From: Microvirga sp.
Lineage (GTDB): Bacteria > Pseudomonadota > Alphaproteobacteria > Rhizobiales > Beijerinckiaceae
Reading direction: 5' to 3'
NCBI GenBank assembly: GCA_022241475.1
Contig: JAKOMT010000005.1
Coordinates: 103,184-167,183, forward strand
DNA length: 64,000 bases
The notes beneath the pieces were generated by a model that was not told the origin of the DNA, searched no databases, and saw nothing but the letters and a program-made list of their open reading frames with translations. Of the stretch, positions 1 to 9,855 are shown one piece after another. Position numbers and translations under genes: made by a program. Every line of letters begins with the position of its first letter. Position 1 is the stretch's first letter.

Positions 1-287
1 CCGCCGATGAAGGCGCCGCCCGCCTCCTGGCCGAGGATGTAGCCGTTCGGCTCGCCCCACCGGTTGAACGCCTCCTGCACCGTCAACGCCAGCCCGCGCG
101 AGATCGATCCGAAGAGGGCGTGGCCCTGCTCGACGATCTCCTCCACGCGGAACGTCTCCGGCGATTGCGGCGCCGGCGCTTGCTGCGCCGTGGCGGGAGA
201 GGCCGCGAGCCCGATCGCGAGCGCGACGGCGGCGGCGAGTGGGCGCAGCGCGCCCGCGAAGAACTGACGAATACTTGAGGAGCGCAT
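1..287 (-). CDS. eipA: EipA-like envelope integrity protein (DUF1134), 5' part only
   Basis: The frame starts at an ATG at 287 and runs off the left edge, so only about 95 N-terminal residues are visible. Residues 1-34 form a signal peptide with an ATA-QQ cleavage site after Ala34, so the protein is periplasmic. The following stretch, with FRVEEIVEQGHALFGSIS and later GYILGQEAGGAFIGG, is the start of the DUF1134 domain. In Brucella the family member EipA supports cell-envelope integrity. The gene is divergent from the YHS gene. The family call is from memory of the conserved GYILG-EAGGAFIGG motif; the C-terminal half cannot be checked here. Confidence 0.8.
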   Translation of the reverse strand, partial: MRSSSIRQFFAGALRPLAAAVALAIGLAASPATAQQAPAPQSPETFRVEEIVEQGHALFGSISRGLALTVQEAFNRWGEPNGYILGQEAGGAFIG

Positions 288-445
288 GCCCGGTCTCCCG
301 TTGCCGCCCCCGCCATTTGGCGGGTTGCGTAAAATTCGAAGGATCGCGTGAACCGCGACTTCAGCGGTCCCTGCTACCACTTTGCTCGCGCCCTGATTCT
401 AAGGGGCGATTCGATTCTGAACGAGCATCAATCTCGAAGGGTAAT

Positions 446-982
446 ATGTCGTTAACGAGACTGATTCCGTCCCGCTTCGTCCTCGTGGCCGCCCTGGTCG
501 CCGGGTCGGTCATTCCAGTCGCCGCCGCCTCCGAGGCCGACGTCGAGGGCCTGCGGCGCGTCGCGCTTCTGCCCCCGCTGGTCGGCGCGACGCAGGACGC
601 GCGCCCGCACGGCTGGTCTGGCGTCGCTCTCGAAGGCTACGACCCCGTGAGCTATTTTCTCGCCGCGGGTCCGAGGCCGGGCGACGCATCCTACGAAGTA
701 GTCTGGAACGGCGTCGCCTGGCGGTTCGCGAGCGCGGCCAATCGCGCCGCGTTCCTGTCGCGCCCCGAGGCCTATTCGCCGCGTCTGGGCGGCTTCGACG
801 CGCTCGCCATGGCTCAGGGCCGGCTCGTCGAAGCGGCTTCGCGGTTCGCGGCGATCGTCGACAAGCGTCTCTATCTCTTCCGGACGCGCGAGGCGCGCGA
901 CGCCTTCCTCGACAATCCGCAAGCCGTCCTCCAGGCCGAGTCGGTCTGGCTCAACGAGCGGGCGCGTCTCGAGCGCCTCTGA
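446..982 (+). CDS. Exported YHS-domain protein
   Basis: 178 residues from the ATG at 446, preceded by AAGGG four bases upstream; an in-frame start at 239 would bury the signal peptide. Residues 1-28 look like a signal peptide ending in VAAA-S. Residues 60-125 form a YHS domain (VALEGYDPVSYF, then AWRFASAANRAAFLSRPEAY). In many YHS proteins the domain ends in a GYCA-type segment with a cysteine; here the equivalent is GGFDALAMAQG, without cysteine, so metal binding through that residue is unlikely. Precise function unknown. It stands alone between divergent eipA and co-oriented chpT. Confidence 0.75.
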   Translation: MSLTRLIPSRFVLVAALVAGSVIPVAAASEADVEGLRRVALLPPLVGATQDARPHGWSGVALEGYDPVSYFLAAGPRPGDASYEVVWNGVAWRFASAANRAAFLSRPEAYSPRLGGFDALAMAQGRLVEAASRFAAIVDKRLYLFRTREARDAFLDNPQAVLQAESVWLNERARLERL

Positions 983-1112
983 CGCCTCGCGCTCTTCTCA
1001 ATCGCCCCCGGGTCCGGTAGTGAGAGCTGCGCATCCGCTGCGCCGGCGCGAATCGCGTCACGGGCGGAGCCCTTCGACGCCTTTCCGCGTCGCAGCACAC
1101 GGAGTGCCCCCC

Positions 1113-1763
1113 ATGGCCAAGCTCGACCTCGACTCTCTCGACCTCGCCGCGCTCCTGTGCTCGCGCGTCTGCCACGACGTGATCAGCCCGGTGGGCGCCA
1201 TCGTCAACGGTCTGGAGGTGATGGAGGACGAGAGCGACGCTTCCATGAAGGAGTTCGCGCTCGATCTGATCCGCAAGAGCGCGCGCCAAGCCTCGGCCCG
1301 TCTGCAATTCGCCCGCATCGCCTTCGGCGCGGCCGGATCCGCCGGCGCCTCGATCGATCTCGGCGACGCCCAGAACGTCGCGACCGGCTTCTTCCAGGAC
1401 GACAAGACGAAGCTCGTCTGGAACGCGCCGCGCCAGCTTCTGCCGAAGAACCGCGTGAAGTTGCTTCTCAATCTGCTCGTCCTCGCCTCGCAGGGCATTC
1501 CCCGCGGAGGCGAGATCACGGCGACCGTCGAGGGCGACGAGAGCGCTTCGACCTTTGAGATCGTCGCGCGCGGCATCAACGCCCGCATCCCGCCGCACGC
1601 CGTCGCCCTGCTGAGCGGCGAGCCGGAAGGCGGGACCGTCGACGCACACGGCATCCAGTTCTTCTACGCCGGCCTCGTCGCCCGGGCCGCGTCGATGGAC
1701 GTCGACCTCGCCCTCGACGGCGACGCCTTCACCATCCGCGCGCGTACCGCCGCCGCCGCGTGA
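1113..1763 (+). CDS. chpT: ChpT-like histidine phosphotransferase
   Basis: 216 residues from the ATG at 1113 (MAKLDLDSLDLAALLC); upstream in-frame codons add only Arg-rich non-conserved sequence. The N-terminal DHp-like helix carries SRVCHDVISPVGAIVNGLEVM with the expected phospho-accepting His21, followed by a degenerate ATPase-like domain. In Caulobacter and Brucella, ChpT passes phosphate from the hybrid kinase CckA to CtrA and CpdR to control the cell cycle. It lies 130 bases upstream of the cheA operon on the same strand; whether they share a transcript cannot be told. Divergence from the kinase family (no intact ATP-lid glycines) supports the phosphotransferase reading. Confidence 0.85.
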   Translation: MAKLDLDSLDLAALLCSRVCHDVISPVGAIVNGLEVMEDESDASMKEFALDLIRKSARQASARLQFARIAFGAAGSAGASIDLGDAQNVATGFFQDDKTKLVWNAPRQLLPKNRVKLLLNLLVLASQGIPRGGEITATVEGDESASTFEIVARGINARIPPHAVALLSGEPEGGTVDAHGIQFFYAGLVARAASMDVDLALDGDAFTIRARTAAAA

Positions 1764-1895
1764 GGCGCGTTTGCATTTCATTAAGTATAACTTCGGCGTG
1801 CTTTACAATTCACATACCTTTTTGAAACGGAACATAAAGGACTTCCGGCGACACTCGCTCTTAGAAGGCTGGCCCTGCGAGAATAGAGTGACGTC

Positions 1896-4757
1896 ATGGA
1901 TGACCTGCTGCGCGAATTTCTGACGGAGACCGGAGAACATCTGGATACGGTCGACGTTGAGCTCGTTCGCTTCGAGCAAGACCCGAACAACGAGACGATC
2001 CTGCGCAACATCTTCCGGCTCGTCCATACGATCAAGGGCACTTGCGGGTTCCTGGGCCTGCCGCGGCTCGAGGCTCTGGCCCACGCCGCCGAAACCTTGA
2101 TGGGCAAGTTCCGCGACGGGCATCCGGTCACCACCGACGCCGTGACGCTCATCCTCGCGACGCTCGACCGGATCAAGGAAATCGTCGCCGAGCTGGAGCG
2201 CACCGCGTCCGAGCCGGAAGGCGTGGATCAGGATCTCATCGGCGCGCTCGAGCGCATGTCCGAAGCCGACCCGGCCACGCTCGTGACGGCCAAGCAGGCC
2301 GAAGCGCAAGCTGACGCACGTGCCGAAGCACAGGCCGAAGCCCGCGCCCAATTGCAGTCCGAAGCCGAGGCCGCCGCGGCGTCGGCGGTGGCGGAGCCCG
2401 GCATCCAGATTCTCGAACGCGATCTGCTTCCCGGCGAAGTCTCTCTCGACGATCTCGAGCGCGCCTTCATGGAGGCGCCGGGCCCCGACGACGAGGATCC
2501 CGCGTCCGCCCAGTCGGACGATCTCATGACGTTCGCATCGGCCGCCGACATCGAGTTCGAGCCCCAGGCGGTCGCGGCTACGGCGCCGGCTCCGGCGCGG
2601 ATCGAAGCTCGCAAGGAGCCCGTCAAGGAGCACGGCAAGGAGCACGGGAAGGAGGCCTCCAAGGCGCCCGTCAAGGATGCGGGCGAGGGGGCTTCGGCCG
2701 AGAACGCGGTCTCCAAGGTTCAGACCATCCGGGTCAACGTCGACACGCTCGAGCACCTCATGACGATGGTGTCCGAGCTGGTGCTGACCCGCAACCAGTT
2801 GCTCGAGATCGCCCGCCGCGAGGAGGACAGCGGCTATAAGGTGCCGCTGCAGCGTCTGTCCCACGTCACCGCCGAGCTGCAGGAGGGCGTCATGAAGACG
2901 CGCATGCAGCCGATCGGCACCGCCTGGCAGAAATTGCCGCGCGTCATCCGCGATCTCTCTTCCGAACTCGGCAAGAAGATCGAGCTCGTGATGCAGGGCG
3001 CCGAGACCGAACTCGACCGGCAGGTGCTCGAGGTCATCAAGGATCCGCTCACGCACATGATCCGCAACTCGGCGGATCACGGCATCGAGTCGCCCGAGGC
3101 GCGCCGCGCCGCCGGCAAGCCCGAGCGCGGCATGATCCGTCTCAACGCCTATCACGAAGGCGGGACGATCACGATCGAGATCACCGACGACGGCAAAGGC
3201 CTGAATTTCGAGGCGATCCGCCGCAAGATCGTCGAGCGCGGCCTCGCCACCGAGGTCGAGATGGACCGGATGAGCGAGGCGCAGATCGCCAAGTTTATCT
3301 TCCATCCCGGCTTCTCGACAGCGGCGGCCGTCACGTCCGTTTCCGGACGCGGCGTCGGCATGGACGTCGTCAAGACCAATATCGAACTCATCGGCGGCAC
3401 GGTCGAGATCAAGTCGGAGGAGGGCAAGGGCACCGCCTTCACGATCAAGATCCCGCTGACGCTCGCCATCGTCGCGGCGCTGATCGTCTCGGTGCGCAAC
3501 CAGCGCTTCGCCATCCCGCAGGTCTCGGTCCTCGAGCTCGTGCGCGTCAAGAACGGCTCCGATCACCAGATCGAGCGCATCAACGGCTCGCCGGTTCTGC
3601 GCCTGCGCGACCGGCTGCTGCCGATCGTTCCGATCTCGAAGGTTCTCGGCCTTGACGGCGCGGAAGCGGACGCCGGCGACGAGGGCTTCGTCGTGGTCAG
3701 CCAGGTCGGGCGCCAGCGCTTTGGCATTCTGGTCGACGGCGTGTTCCACACCGAGGAAATCGTGGTCAAGCCGATGGCCACGAAATTGCGGCACATCTCG
3801 GTCTTCTCGGGCAACACCATCCTGGGCGACGGCGCCGTGGTGCTGATCATCGATCCCAACGGGATCGCCAAAATGGTCGGCCAGGGCACGGCGGACAACC
3901 AGTTCGGCGTCGAGGCGACCGAGGAGACCAGCGAGGCCAACGACAACGAGACGACGACCCTGCTCGTGTTCCGGGGCGGGGGCCAGACGCACAAGGCCGT
4001 GCCGCTGTCGCTCGTGACGCGCCTCGAGGAAGTCGACGCCACCAAGATCGAGTGGGTCGGCGGCCGGCCTCTGATCCAGTATCGCGGCAAGCTCATGCCG
4101 CTCGTTCCCGCCGATCCGGCGATCTCGATCAAGACCGAAGGCATGCAGGCCCTCGTCGTCTTCTCCGACGGAGACCGGGCGATGGGCCTCGTGGTCGACG
4201 AGATCGTGGACATCGTCGACGAGATGCTCGACATCGAGCTCGTCGACGATCGCTCCGACCTCGTGGGCTCCGCCGTCATCCGCGGCCGCGCCACGGAAAT
4301 CGTCAACATCACGCATTATCTGCCGATGGCGCACGAGGACTGGACGAGCGGCGCGCCCGCACGATCCACCAAGGTCTCGCGCAACGTCCTGCTCGTGGAC
4401 GATTCGCCCTTCTTCCGCGAAATGCTGACCCCCGTTCTCAAGGCCGCCGGCTACCGGGTGATCCCGGTCTCCGGAACGGAGCAGGCGCTTGCCGCGCTCG
4501 CCTCCGACCGGCGGATCGACGTCATGATCGCGGATGTGGAAATGCCGGGCCGCGACGGCTTCGAGCTGATCCGCGCGGTGCGCGCGCAGTCGCGCCTCGC
4601 GCGTCTGCCCGTCATCGCGCTGTCCTCCGGCGTGACGACGGAATCGCTCGATCTCGCCCGCAAGCTCGGGATTTCGGAATTCGTCGCCAAATTCGACCGC
4701 AGCGGCCTCGTCGCCGCGCTTGCTGAGACCCAGGCCGAGCTCGGAGAAGCCGCATGA
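1896..4757 (+). CDS. cheA: Hybrid chemotaxis kinase CheA with C-terminal receiver domain
   Basis: 953 residues. Order: HPt domain 1-105 with His44 in VHTIKGTCGFLG; a low-complexity Ala/Glu and then Lys/Glu-rich linker (about 130-272) where a P2 domain would be; P3 dimerisation helices from about 275; HATPase with HMIRNSADHGIE (about 385) and GRGVGMDVVKTN (about 484); two successive CheW-like domains (about 520-655 and 690-815); a receiver domain 829-953 with Asp835/836 and phospho-acceptor Asp880 (IADVEMPG). The domain plan resembles FrzE-type hybrid CheA kinases. It overlaps cheW by four bases (ATGA), so the two are translationally coupled. No chemoreceptor gene is adjacent. Confidence 0.93.
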   Translation: MDDLLREFLTETGEHLDTVDVELVRFEQDPNNETILRNIFRLVHTIKGTCGFLGLPRLEALAHAAETLMGKFRDGHPVTTDAVTLILATLDRIKEIVAELERTASEPEGVDQDLIGALERMSEADPATLVTAKQAEAQADARAEAQAEARAQLQSEAEAAAASAVAEPGIQILERDLLPGEVSLDDLERAFMEAPGPDDEDPASAQSDDLMTFASAADIEFEPQAVAATAPAPARIEARKEPVKEHGKEHGKEASKAPVKDAGEGASAENAVSKVQTIRVNVDTLEHLMTMVSELVLTRNQLLEIARREEDSGYKVPLQRLSHVTAELQEGVMKTRMQPIGTAWQKLPRVIRDLSSELGKKIELVMQGAETELDRQVLEVIKDPLTHMIRNSADHGIESPEARRAAGKPERGMIRLNAYHEGGTITIEITDDGKGLNFEAIRRKIVERGLATEVEMDRMSEAQIAKFIFHPGFSTAAAVTSVSGRGVGMDVVKTNIELIGGTVEIKSEEGKGTAFTIKIPLTLAIVAALIVSVRNQRFAIPQVSVLELVRVKNGSDHQIERINGSPVLRLRDRLLPIVPISKVLGLDGAEADAGDEGFVVVSQVGRQRFGILVDGVFHTEEIVVKPMATKLRHISVFSGNTILGDGAVVLIIDPNGIAKMVGQGTADNQFGVEATEETSEANDNETTTLLVFRGGGQTHKAVPLSLVTRLEEVDATKIEWVGGRPLIQYRGKLMPLVPADPAISIKTEGMQALVVFSDGDRAMGLVVDEIVDIVDEMLDIELVDDRSDLVGSAVIRGRATEIVNITHYLPMAHEDWTSGAPARSTKVSRNVLLVDDSPFFREMLTPVLKAAGYRVIPVSGTEQALAALASDRRIDVMIADVEMPGRDGFELIRAVRAQSRLARLPVIALSSGVTTESLDLARKLGISEFVAKFDRSGLVAALAETQAELGEAA

Positions 4758-5245
4758 TCGCCGCCAACACCAACAGCGCCGGCCGTGACGGGCGCTCCGT
4801 TCAGGATTACGAGGAATTCGTCACCGTCGTGGTCGCCGATCAGATCTTCGGCCTGCCGATCGACCGGGTGCACGACGTCTTCATCGCCAGCTCGCTGACC
4901 AAGGTGCCGCTTGCGCCGCGCGAGATCGTCGGGCTGCTCAATCTGCGCGGGCGCGTCGTGACCGCCATGTGCCTGCGCCGTCGACTCGGTCTGTGCGAGC
5001 GCGATGAAAGCGGGCAGGAGATGGCCGTGGGCCTCGAGCGCAACGGCGAATCCTACGGTCTTCTCGTGGATTCCGTCGGCGAGGTGATGAAGCTCGGCGC
5101 CGACACGCACGAGCCCAACCCGGTCCACATGGACCAGGCCTGGGTCAAGCTCTCGCGCGGCGTTCACAGGCTCGACGACAAGCTCCTGATCATTCTCGAC
5201 GTGGACGCGGTCCTGTCCTTCGATGTCGAAGCACGCGCGGCCTGA
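4754..5245 (+). CDS. cheW: CheW coupling protein
   Basis: 163 residues forming a single CheW domain: YEEFVTVVVADQIFGLPIDRVHDVF at the N-terminus and LLNLRGRVVTAMCLRRRLGL in the middle, both typical. CheW links receptors to the CheA array at the membrane. The start ATG overlaps the cheA stop codon. It is followed 15 bases later by cheY. Because the adjacent CheA already has two CheW-like domains, this standalone CheW probably contacts receptors or bridges the array; that is inference. Confidence 0.93.
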   Translation: MIAANTNSAGRDGRSVQDYEEFVTVVVADQIFGLPIDRVHDVFIASSLTKVPLAPREIVGLLNLRGRVVTAMCLRRRLGLCERDESGQEMAVGLERNGESYGLLVDSVGEVMKLGADTHEPNPVHMDQAWVKLSRGVHRLDDKLLIILDVDAVLSFDVEARAA

Positions 5246-5260
5246 GGCCGGGAGGGCGCC

Positions 5261-5626
5261 ATGAAACATTGTCTCATCGTCGACGATTCCGCCGTCATCC
5301 GGAAAGTCGCGCGCCGTATCCTCGAAGGTCTGTCCTTCGAGATCACCGAAGCCGAGGACGGCGAGCAGGCGCTCGGCCGTTGCCGCCAGAAGATGCCCGA
5401 CGCGGTCTTGCTCGACTGGAACATGCCCGTGATGGACGGCTTCGCCTTCCTGACGGCGCTTCGCGCCCTTCCGGGGGGAGACGCGCCGAAAGTCGTGTTC
5501 TGCACGACCGAGAACGACGTCGGGGCGATCGCCCGCGCCATGCGCGCCGGCGCCGACGAGTACATCATGAAGCCTTTCGACAAGGAGATCATGGTGGCCA
5601 AGCTGCAGGAGGTGGGCCTCGTCTGA
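5261..5626 (+). CDS. cheY: CheY-like single-domain response regulator
   Basis: 121 residues, a lone receiver domain. Acidic pocket Asp8/Asp9 (CLIVDDS), phospho-acceptor Asp52 (LLDWNMPVMDG), and conserved Lys104 (IMKPFD). The serine/threonine switch position falls at CTTEND (about 82-86). No output domain. It is the third gene of the che operon and the likely diffusible output of CheA, acting at the flagellar motor or another target; which one cannot be told since no flagellar gene is in the window. Confidence 0.92.
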   Translation: MKHCLIVDDSAVIRKVARRILEGLSFEITEAEDGEQALGRCRQKMPDAVLLDWNMPVMDGFAFLTALRALPGGDAPKVVFCTTENDVGAIARAMRAGADEYIMKPFDKEIMVAKLQEVGLV

Positions 5627-5704
5627 GGCCCCCGCCCAGCCAGCCCGTCGCATCGAGCCGCATCCACGGCCTCCCGCCCGCCGTCTCTCGAATCTGGATC
5701 CCGC

Positions 5705-6940
5705 ATGACGAGCGTCCTCGCCCCGAACCCCGCGACTACGACCGCCAATCCCATGCGGATCATGGTGGTCGACGACAGCGTCGTGATCCGCGGGCTGACG
5801 GCGCGCTGGCTGGAGGAAGCGGGGCATATCGTCGTCGGCACGGCCTCAAACGGGCGTATCGCCGTCGAGCAGATCGCGCGCGCCCAGCCGGAAATCGTGC
5901 TGCTCGACATCGAAATGCCGGAGATGGACGGCATCACGGCGCTGCCCCTCCTGCTCGCGGCTTGCCCGCGCGTCTCGATCGTCGTGGTCTCGACGCTGAC
6001 GCAGCGCAATGCGCAGACCTCGCTGAAATGCCTCGCGCTCGGGGCCGTCGATTATCTCGCCAAGCCCGAGAGCCATCGCGGCGTGTCGACGTCGATGACG
6101 TTTCGGCAGGACCTCCTTCTCAAGATCCAGGGGCTTTCCAGCCGTCACCGCCGCCCTCAGGCGGGGGCGGCGGCGTCACAGGCGGGAGCGTCGGCCGCGC
6201 GGGTCGCCGTCGGCTCGGCGGGCGCCGCCGTCGCGGCTCCGGCGGGCGGCAGCCGGCTCTATCGGGCGCCCATGCCGGGCGCGGCGGCGCCGGCCGCGCG
6301 GCCCGGCGCGGCGCCCGTCTCTCCGCCGCGACTGCGGCCGGTCGCGGCGAACGTTCCCAAGCGCATTCTCGTCGTCGGCGCCTCGACGGGCGGTCCGCGC
6401 GCCGTCGGCGAGTTCCTCGCCGGCCTCGGCCCGGCGCTGAAGGCCATGCCGATCTGCGTCGTCCAGCACATGCCCCCGATCTTCACGGCGGTCTTCGCCG
6501 AGCATCTGGGAAGCCAGACCGGGCTGCAGGCGGCGGAAGGCAAGGACGGCGAGGTCCTCCAGGCCGGCCGGATCTATGTCGCGCCCGGCGGCAAGCATAT
6601 GGGCTTGCGCCGGGACGGCGGCGGCGCCATGAAACTGCGCCTCGGAGACGGCCCGCCCGTCAACTTCTGCAAGCCCGCGGTCGACGTCCTCTTCCACGAC
6701 GCCGCCGCGCTGTTCGGAAGCGCGACGCTCGCCGTCGTGCTCACCGGAATGGGCTCCGACGGAACCCACGGCGCCCGCGCGATCGGCGAAGCCGGCGGCG
6801 CGATCCTCGTCCAGGACGAGGCGACGAGCACGGTCTGGGGCATGCCCGGATCGATCGCGAAGGCGGGCCTGGCCCACGAAATCCTACCGCTTCAGGGCCT
6901 CGCCCTGGCGGCCAAGAAATACATGGGCGGGAGCTATTGA
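5705..6940 (+). CDS. cheB: CheB receptor methylesterase/glutaminase
   Basis: 411 residues. Receiver domain about 17-140 with Asp23/24 and phospho-acceptor Asp68 (LLDIEMPEMDG); an Ala/Gly/Pro-rich linker about 150-215, longer than usual; methylesterase domain 219-411 with the catalytic triad Ser227 (GASTGG), His255 (VQHMPP) and Asp352 (GMGSDGTHG). Removes methyl groups from receptor glutamates for adaptation. Two further in-frame ATGs exist (at 5753, 5762) so the first 17 residues may be untranslated. The stop overlaps the cheR start by one base (TGATG). Confidence 0.93.
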   Translation: MTSVLAPNPATTTANPMRIMVVDDSVVIRGLTARWLEEAGHIVVGTASNGRIAVEQIARAQPEIVLLDIEMPEMDGITALPLLLAACPRVSIVVVSTLTQRNAQTSLKCLALGAVDYLAKPESHRGVSTSMTFRQDLLLKIQGLSSRHRRPQAGAAASQAGASAARVAVGSAGAAVAAPAGGSRLYRAPMPGAAAPAARPGAAPVSPPRLRPVAANVPKRILVVGASTGGPRAVGEFLAGLGPALKAMPICVVQHMPPIFTAVFAEHLGSQTGLQAAEGKDGEVLQAGRIYVAPGGKHMGLRRDGGGAMKLRLGDGPPVNFCKPAVDVLFHDAAALFGSATLAVVLTGMGSDGTHGARAIGEAGGAILVQDEATSTVWGMPGSIAKAGLAHEILPLQGLALAAKKYMGGSY

Positions 6941-7806
6941 TGCTCGATCCTGACTTCGAATTCCTGCGCAGCTATCTGAAGGACCGCTCCGGACTCGCCC
7001 TCGCGCCCGAGAAGCGCTACCTCGTCGACAGCCGCCTGAGCCCGATCTGCCGGCGCTTCGGCTTCGCCGGCGTGAGCGAACTGGTGGCGAAGCTGCGCGC
7101 CTCGCGCGACGTCACGATCGAGAAGGCCGTCGTCGAGGCGATGACGACGAACGAGACTTTCTTCTTTCGCGACAAGACGCCGTTCACGCTGTTCAGCGAC
7201 GTGATCCTGCCGCAGATGCTCGCCGCGCGCTCGACGAGGCGCAAGCTGCGCATCTGGTGCGCCGCCGCATCGACGGGGCAGGAGCCTTACTCGCTGGCGA
7301 TGATCCTCGACGAAGCGCGCGCCCGCCTCGCCGGCTGGCAGATCGAGATCGTCGCGACCGACATCTCCACCGAGGTTCTGGACAAGGCGCAGGCCGGAAT
7401 CTACAGCCAGTTCGAAGTGCAGCGCGGCCTGCCGATCCAGATGCTGCTGAAATATTTCGAGCAGAAGGGCGAGAGCTGGCACATTTCGCCGAAGATCAAG
7501 TCGATGGTGAACTACCGTCAGCTCAACCTGATCAAGGATTTCGCGAGCCTCGGGCAGTTCGACGTCATCTATTGCCGCAACGTGCTGATCTATTTCGATC
7601 AGCCGACCAAGGCCGACGTGCTTCGTCGCCTCTCCGCCGCGCTCGCGCCGGACGGCCTGCTGCTGCTGGGAGCGGCCGAAACCGTGATCGGATTGACCGA
7701 CGCCCTGTCGCCGCATGCCCAGCAGCGCGGGCTCTACGTGCCCAACAGGCCCTCCGCGCAGGCGGCTTCGACGCCTGCCCCGCTTCGAGTCGCCGCGCGC
7801 GCCTGA
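6940..7806 (+). CDS. cheR: CheR receptor methyltransferase
   Basis: 288 residues from the ATG at 6940, which shares a base with the cheB stop; the frame stays open far upstream but only as a shadow of cheB and cheY. N-terminal helical domain, then NETFFFRD, the SAM-binding loop IWCAAASTGQEPYSLAM, ATDISTEVLD and YCRNVLIYF, all hallmark CheR motifs. It methylates receptor glutamates and is the last gene of the cheAWYBR operon; the convergent lepA gene ends 57 bases further on. A Pro/Ala-rich tail of about 20 residues is non-conserved. Confidence 0.93.
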   Translation: MLDPDFEFLRSYLKDRSGLALAPEKRYLVDSRLSPICRRFGFAGVSELVAKLRASRDVTIEKAVVEAMTTNETFFFRDKTPFTLFSDVILPQMLAARSTRRKLRIWCAAASTGQEPYSLAMILDEARARLAGWQIEIVATDISTEVLDKAQAGIYSQFEVQRGLPIQMLLKYFEQKGESWHISPKIKSMVNYRQLNLIKDFASLGQFDVIYCRNVLIYFDQPTKADVLRRLSAALAPDGLLLLGAAETVIGLTDALSPHAQQRGLYVPNRPSAQAASTPAPLRVAARA

Positions 7807-7863
7807 TCCTCTGCCCGGGCGCGCCTCGACGGGCGCGTCCCGAACCGTCGGGGCGCGGCCTCC

Positions 7864-9669
7864 TCAGTCTTCCATCTTGAGCGCGGCGATGAAGGCTTCC
7901 TGCGGAATCTCCACCTTGCCGAACTGGCGCATGCGCTTCTTGCCCCTCTTCTGCTTCTCGAGCAGCTTGCGCTTTCGGGTGGCGTCGCCGCCGTAGCACT
8001 TGGCCGTCACGTCCTTGCGAAGGGCCCGGATCGTTTCGCGGGCGATGATCTTGCCGCCGATCGCCGCCTGGACGGGGATCTGGAACATGTGCGGCGGGAT
8101 CAGTTCCTTCAGCTTCTCGCACATCGCGCGGCCCCGGTTCTCCGCGCGGTTGCGGTGGACGAGCATCGAGAGCGCGTCCACCGGCTCGGCGTTGACCAGC
8201 AGCGACATCTTCACGAGATCGCCCTCGCGGTAATCCGTGATGGCGTAGTCGAACGAGGCGTAGCCCTTCGAGATCGACTTGAGACGGTCGTAGAAATCGA
8301 ACACCACCTCGTTCAAAGGCAGGTCGTAGACGACCATGGCGCGCTTGCCGACGTAGTTGAGGTCGATCTGCACACCCCGGCGATCCTGGCAGAGCTTGAG
8401 CACGGCGCCGAGATATTCGTCGGGCGTCAGGATCGTTGCGCGGATCCACGGTTCGGCGATGCTCTCGATCTTCATCACGTCCGGCATGTCGGCCGGGTTG
8501 TGCAACTCGACGAGCGAACCGTCGCGAAGATGGAGCTGATAGACGACCGACGGAGCGGTCGAGATCAGGTCGAGGTTGAATTCGCGCTCGAGCCGCTCCT
8601 GGATGATCTCGAGATGGAGCAATCCCAGGAACCCGCAGCGGAAGCCGAACCCGAGCGCCGCGGAGCTCTCCATCTCGTAGGAGAAGCTGGCGTCGTTGAG
8701 CCTCAGTTTGCCCATCGCCGCGCGCAGGTCGTCGAAATCGGCGGCGTCGACCGGGAACAGGCCGCAGAACACGACAGGCTGGACCGGCTTGAAGCCGGGC
8801 AGCATCTGCGCGCAGGGGCGCTTGTCCTCGGTGATGGTGTCGCCGACCCGCGTATCCGCGACCTCCTTGATCGAGCCCGTGAAGAAGCCTACCTCGCCGG
8901 GGCCGAGCTCGGCCACGTCCTGCATCTTCGGCCGGAAGACGCCGATCTTGTCGACGCCGTGCACGGCGTCCGTGCCCATCATCCGGATGTTCATGCCCTT
9001 CTTCATCACGCCGTCGACGACGCGGATGAGCACGACGACGCCGAGATAGGCGTCGTACCAGCTGTCGACGAGCATGGCCTTGAGGGGCGCCTTGCGGTCG
9101 CCCTTGGGCGGAGGCAGCCGCGTGACGATCGCCTCGAGCACGGCCTCGATGTTGAGGCCGGTCTTCGCAGAGATCTCGACCGCCTGCGACGCGTCGAGGC
9201 CGATCACCTCCTCGATCTGCTCCTTGACGCGCTCCGGTTCGGCGGCGGGAAGGTCGACCTTGTTGAGGACGGGAACGATCTCATGGTTGGCGTCGAGCGC
9301 CTGATACACGTTGGCCAGCGTCTGCGCCTCGACGCCCTGCGAGGCGTCCACGACGAGGAGCGAGCCCTCGCAGGCCTGCAGCGAACGCGAGACCTCATAG
9401 GCGAAGTCGACGTGGCCGGGCGTGTCCATCAGATTGAGGATGTAGGTCTTGCCGTCCTTGGCCGGATATTCCAGCCGCACGGTCTGCGCCTTGATCGTGA
9501 TGCCGCGCTCGCGCTCGATATCCATCGAATCGAGCACCTGCTCCTGCATCTCGCGTTCGGAGAGCGTGCCGGTGAACTGGATCAGTCGATCCGCCAGCGT
9601 TGACTTTCCATGGTCGATATGGGCGACGATGGAGAAGTTGCGGATGTTCTCGATCGGCTCGGAGCTCAT
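7864..9669 (-). CDS. lepA: Elongation factor 4 (LepA GTPase)
   Basis: 601 residues, full family length. G1 motif [10 protein letters not shown]3 DTPGHVDF and G4 NKVD are present in the N-terminal GTPase domain, and the LepA-specific C-terminal domain ends in [17 protein letters not shown], close to the family consensus. LepA back-translocates stalled ribosomes and helps ribosome assembly. Convergent with cheR. The start at 9669 gives the standard short N-terminus ([21 protein letters not shown]). Confidence 0.97.
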   Translation of the reverse strand: MSSEPIENIRNFSIVAHIDHGKSTLADRLIQFTGTLSEREMQEQVLDSMDIERERGITIKAQTVRLEYPAKDGKTYILNLMDTPGHVDFAYEVSRSLQACEGSLLVVDASQGVEAQTLANVYQALDANHEIVPVLNKVDLPAAEPERVKEQIEEVIGLDASQAVEISAKTGLNIEAVLEAIVTRLPPPKGDRKAPLKAMLVDSWYDAYLGVVVLIRVVDGVMKKGMNIRMMGTDAVHGVDKIGVFRPKMQDVAELGPGEVGFFTGSIKEVADTRVGDTITEDKRPCAQMLPGFKPVQPVVFCGLFPVDAADFDDLRAAMGKLRLNDASFSYEMESSAALGFGFRCGFLGLLHLEIIQERLEREFNLDLISTAPSVVYQLHLRDGSLVELHNPADMPDVMKIESIAEPWIRATILTPDEYLGAVLKLCQDRRGVQIDLNYVGKRAMVVYDLPLNEVVFDFYDRLKSISKGYASFDYAITDYREGDLVKMSLLVNAEPVDALSMLVHRNRAENRGRAMCEKLKELIPPHMFQIPVQAAIGGKIIARETIRALRKDVTAKCYGGDATRKRKLLEKQKRGKKRMRQFGKVEIPQEAFIAALKMED

Positions 9670-9855
9670 GTCTGTCCAGTATGTCTGCGGAAGCGCACCC
9701 CGCGCCTATCACGATACGAAGCGCGGAGATAGCAGGGGCGTGCGGCTTCGCCAAGGCTTCGCCGCTTCAGCCTCTCGATAAGGCTTGAATCGCTGGACAC
9801 CAAGAGCCCCCAGCGTCGCATGGCGAACGACGGGCGAGCCGCCGGAGCCTTCAGA

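Noticed and set aside
1786..1802. Possible CtrA site TTAA-N7-TT upstream of cheA
   Set aside because: The second half-site does not match (TTCG in place of TTAA), so it is below what chance would give.
1803..4334. 843-residue open frame on the strand opposite cheA
   Set aside because: It mirrors cheA codons (Asp/His/Leu-rich repetitive sequence), has no ribosome site or domain, and arises from high third-position G+C.
5269..6939. Long N-terminal extension of cheR
   Set aside because: It reads cheY and cheB out of frame; CheR homology starts at the ATG at 6940, coupled to the cheB stop.
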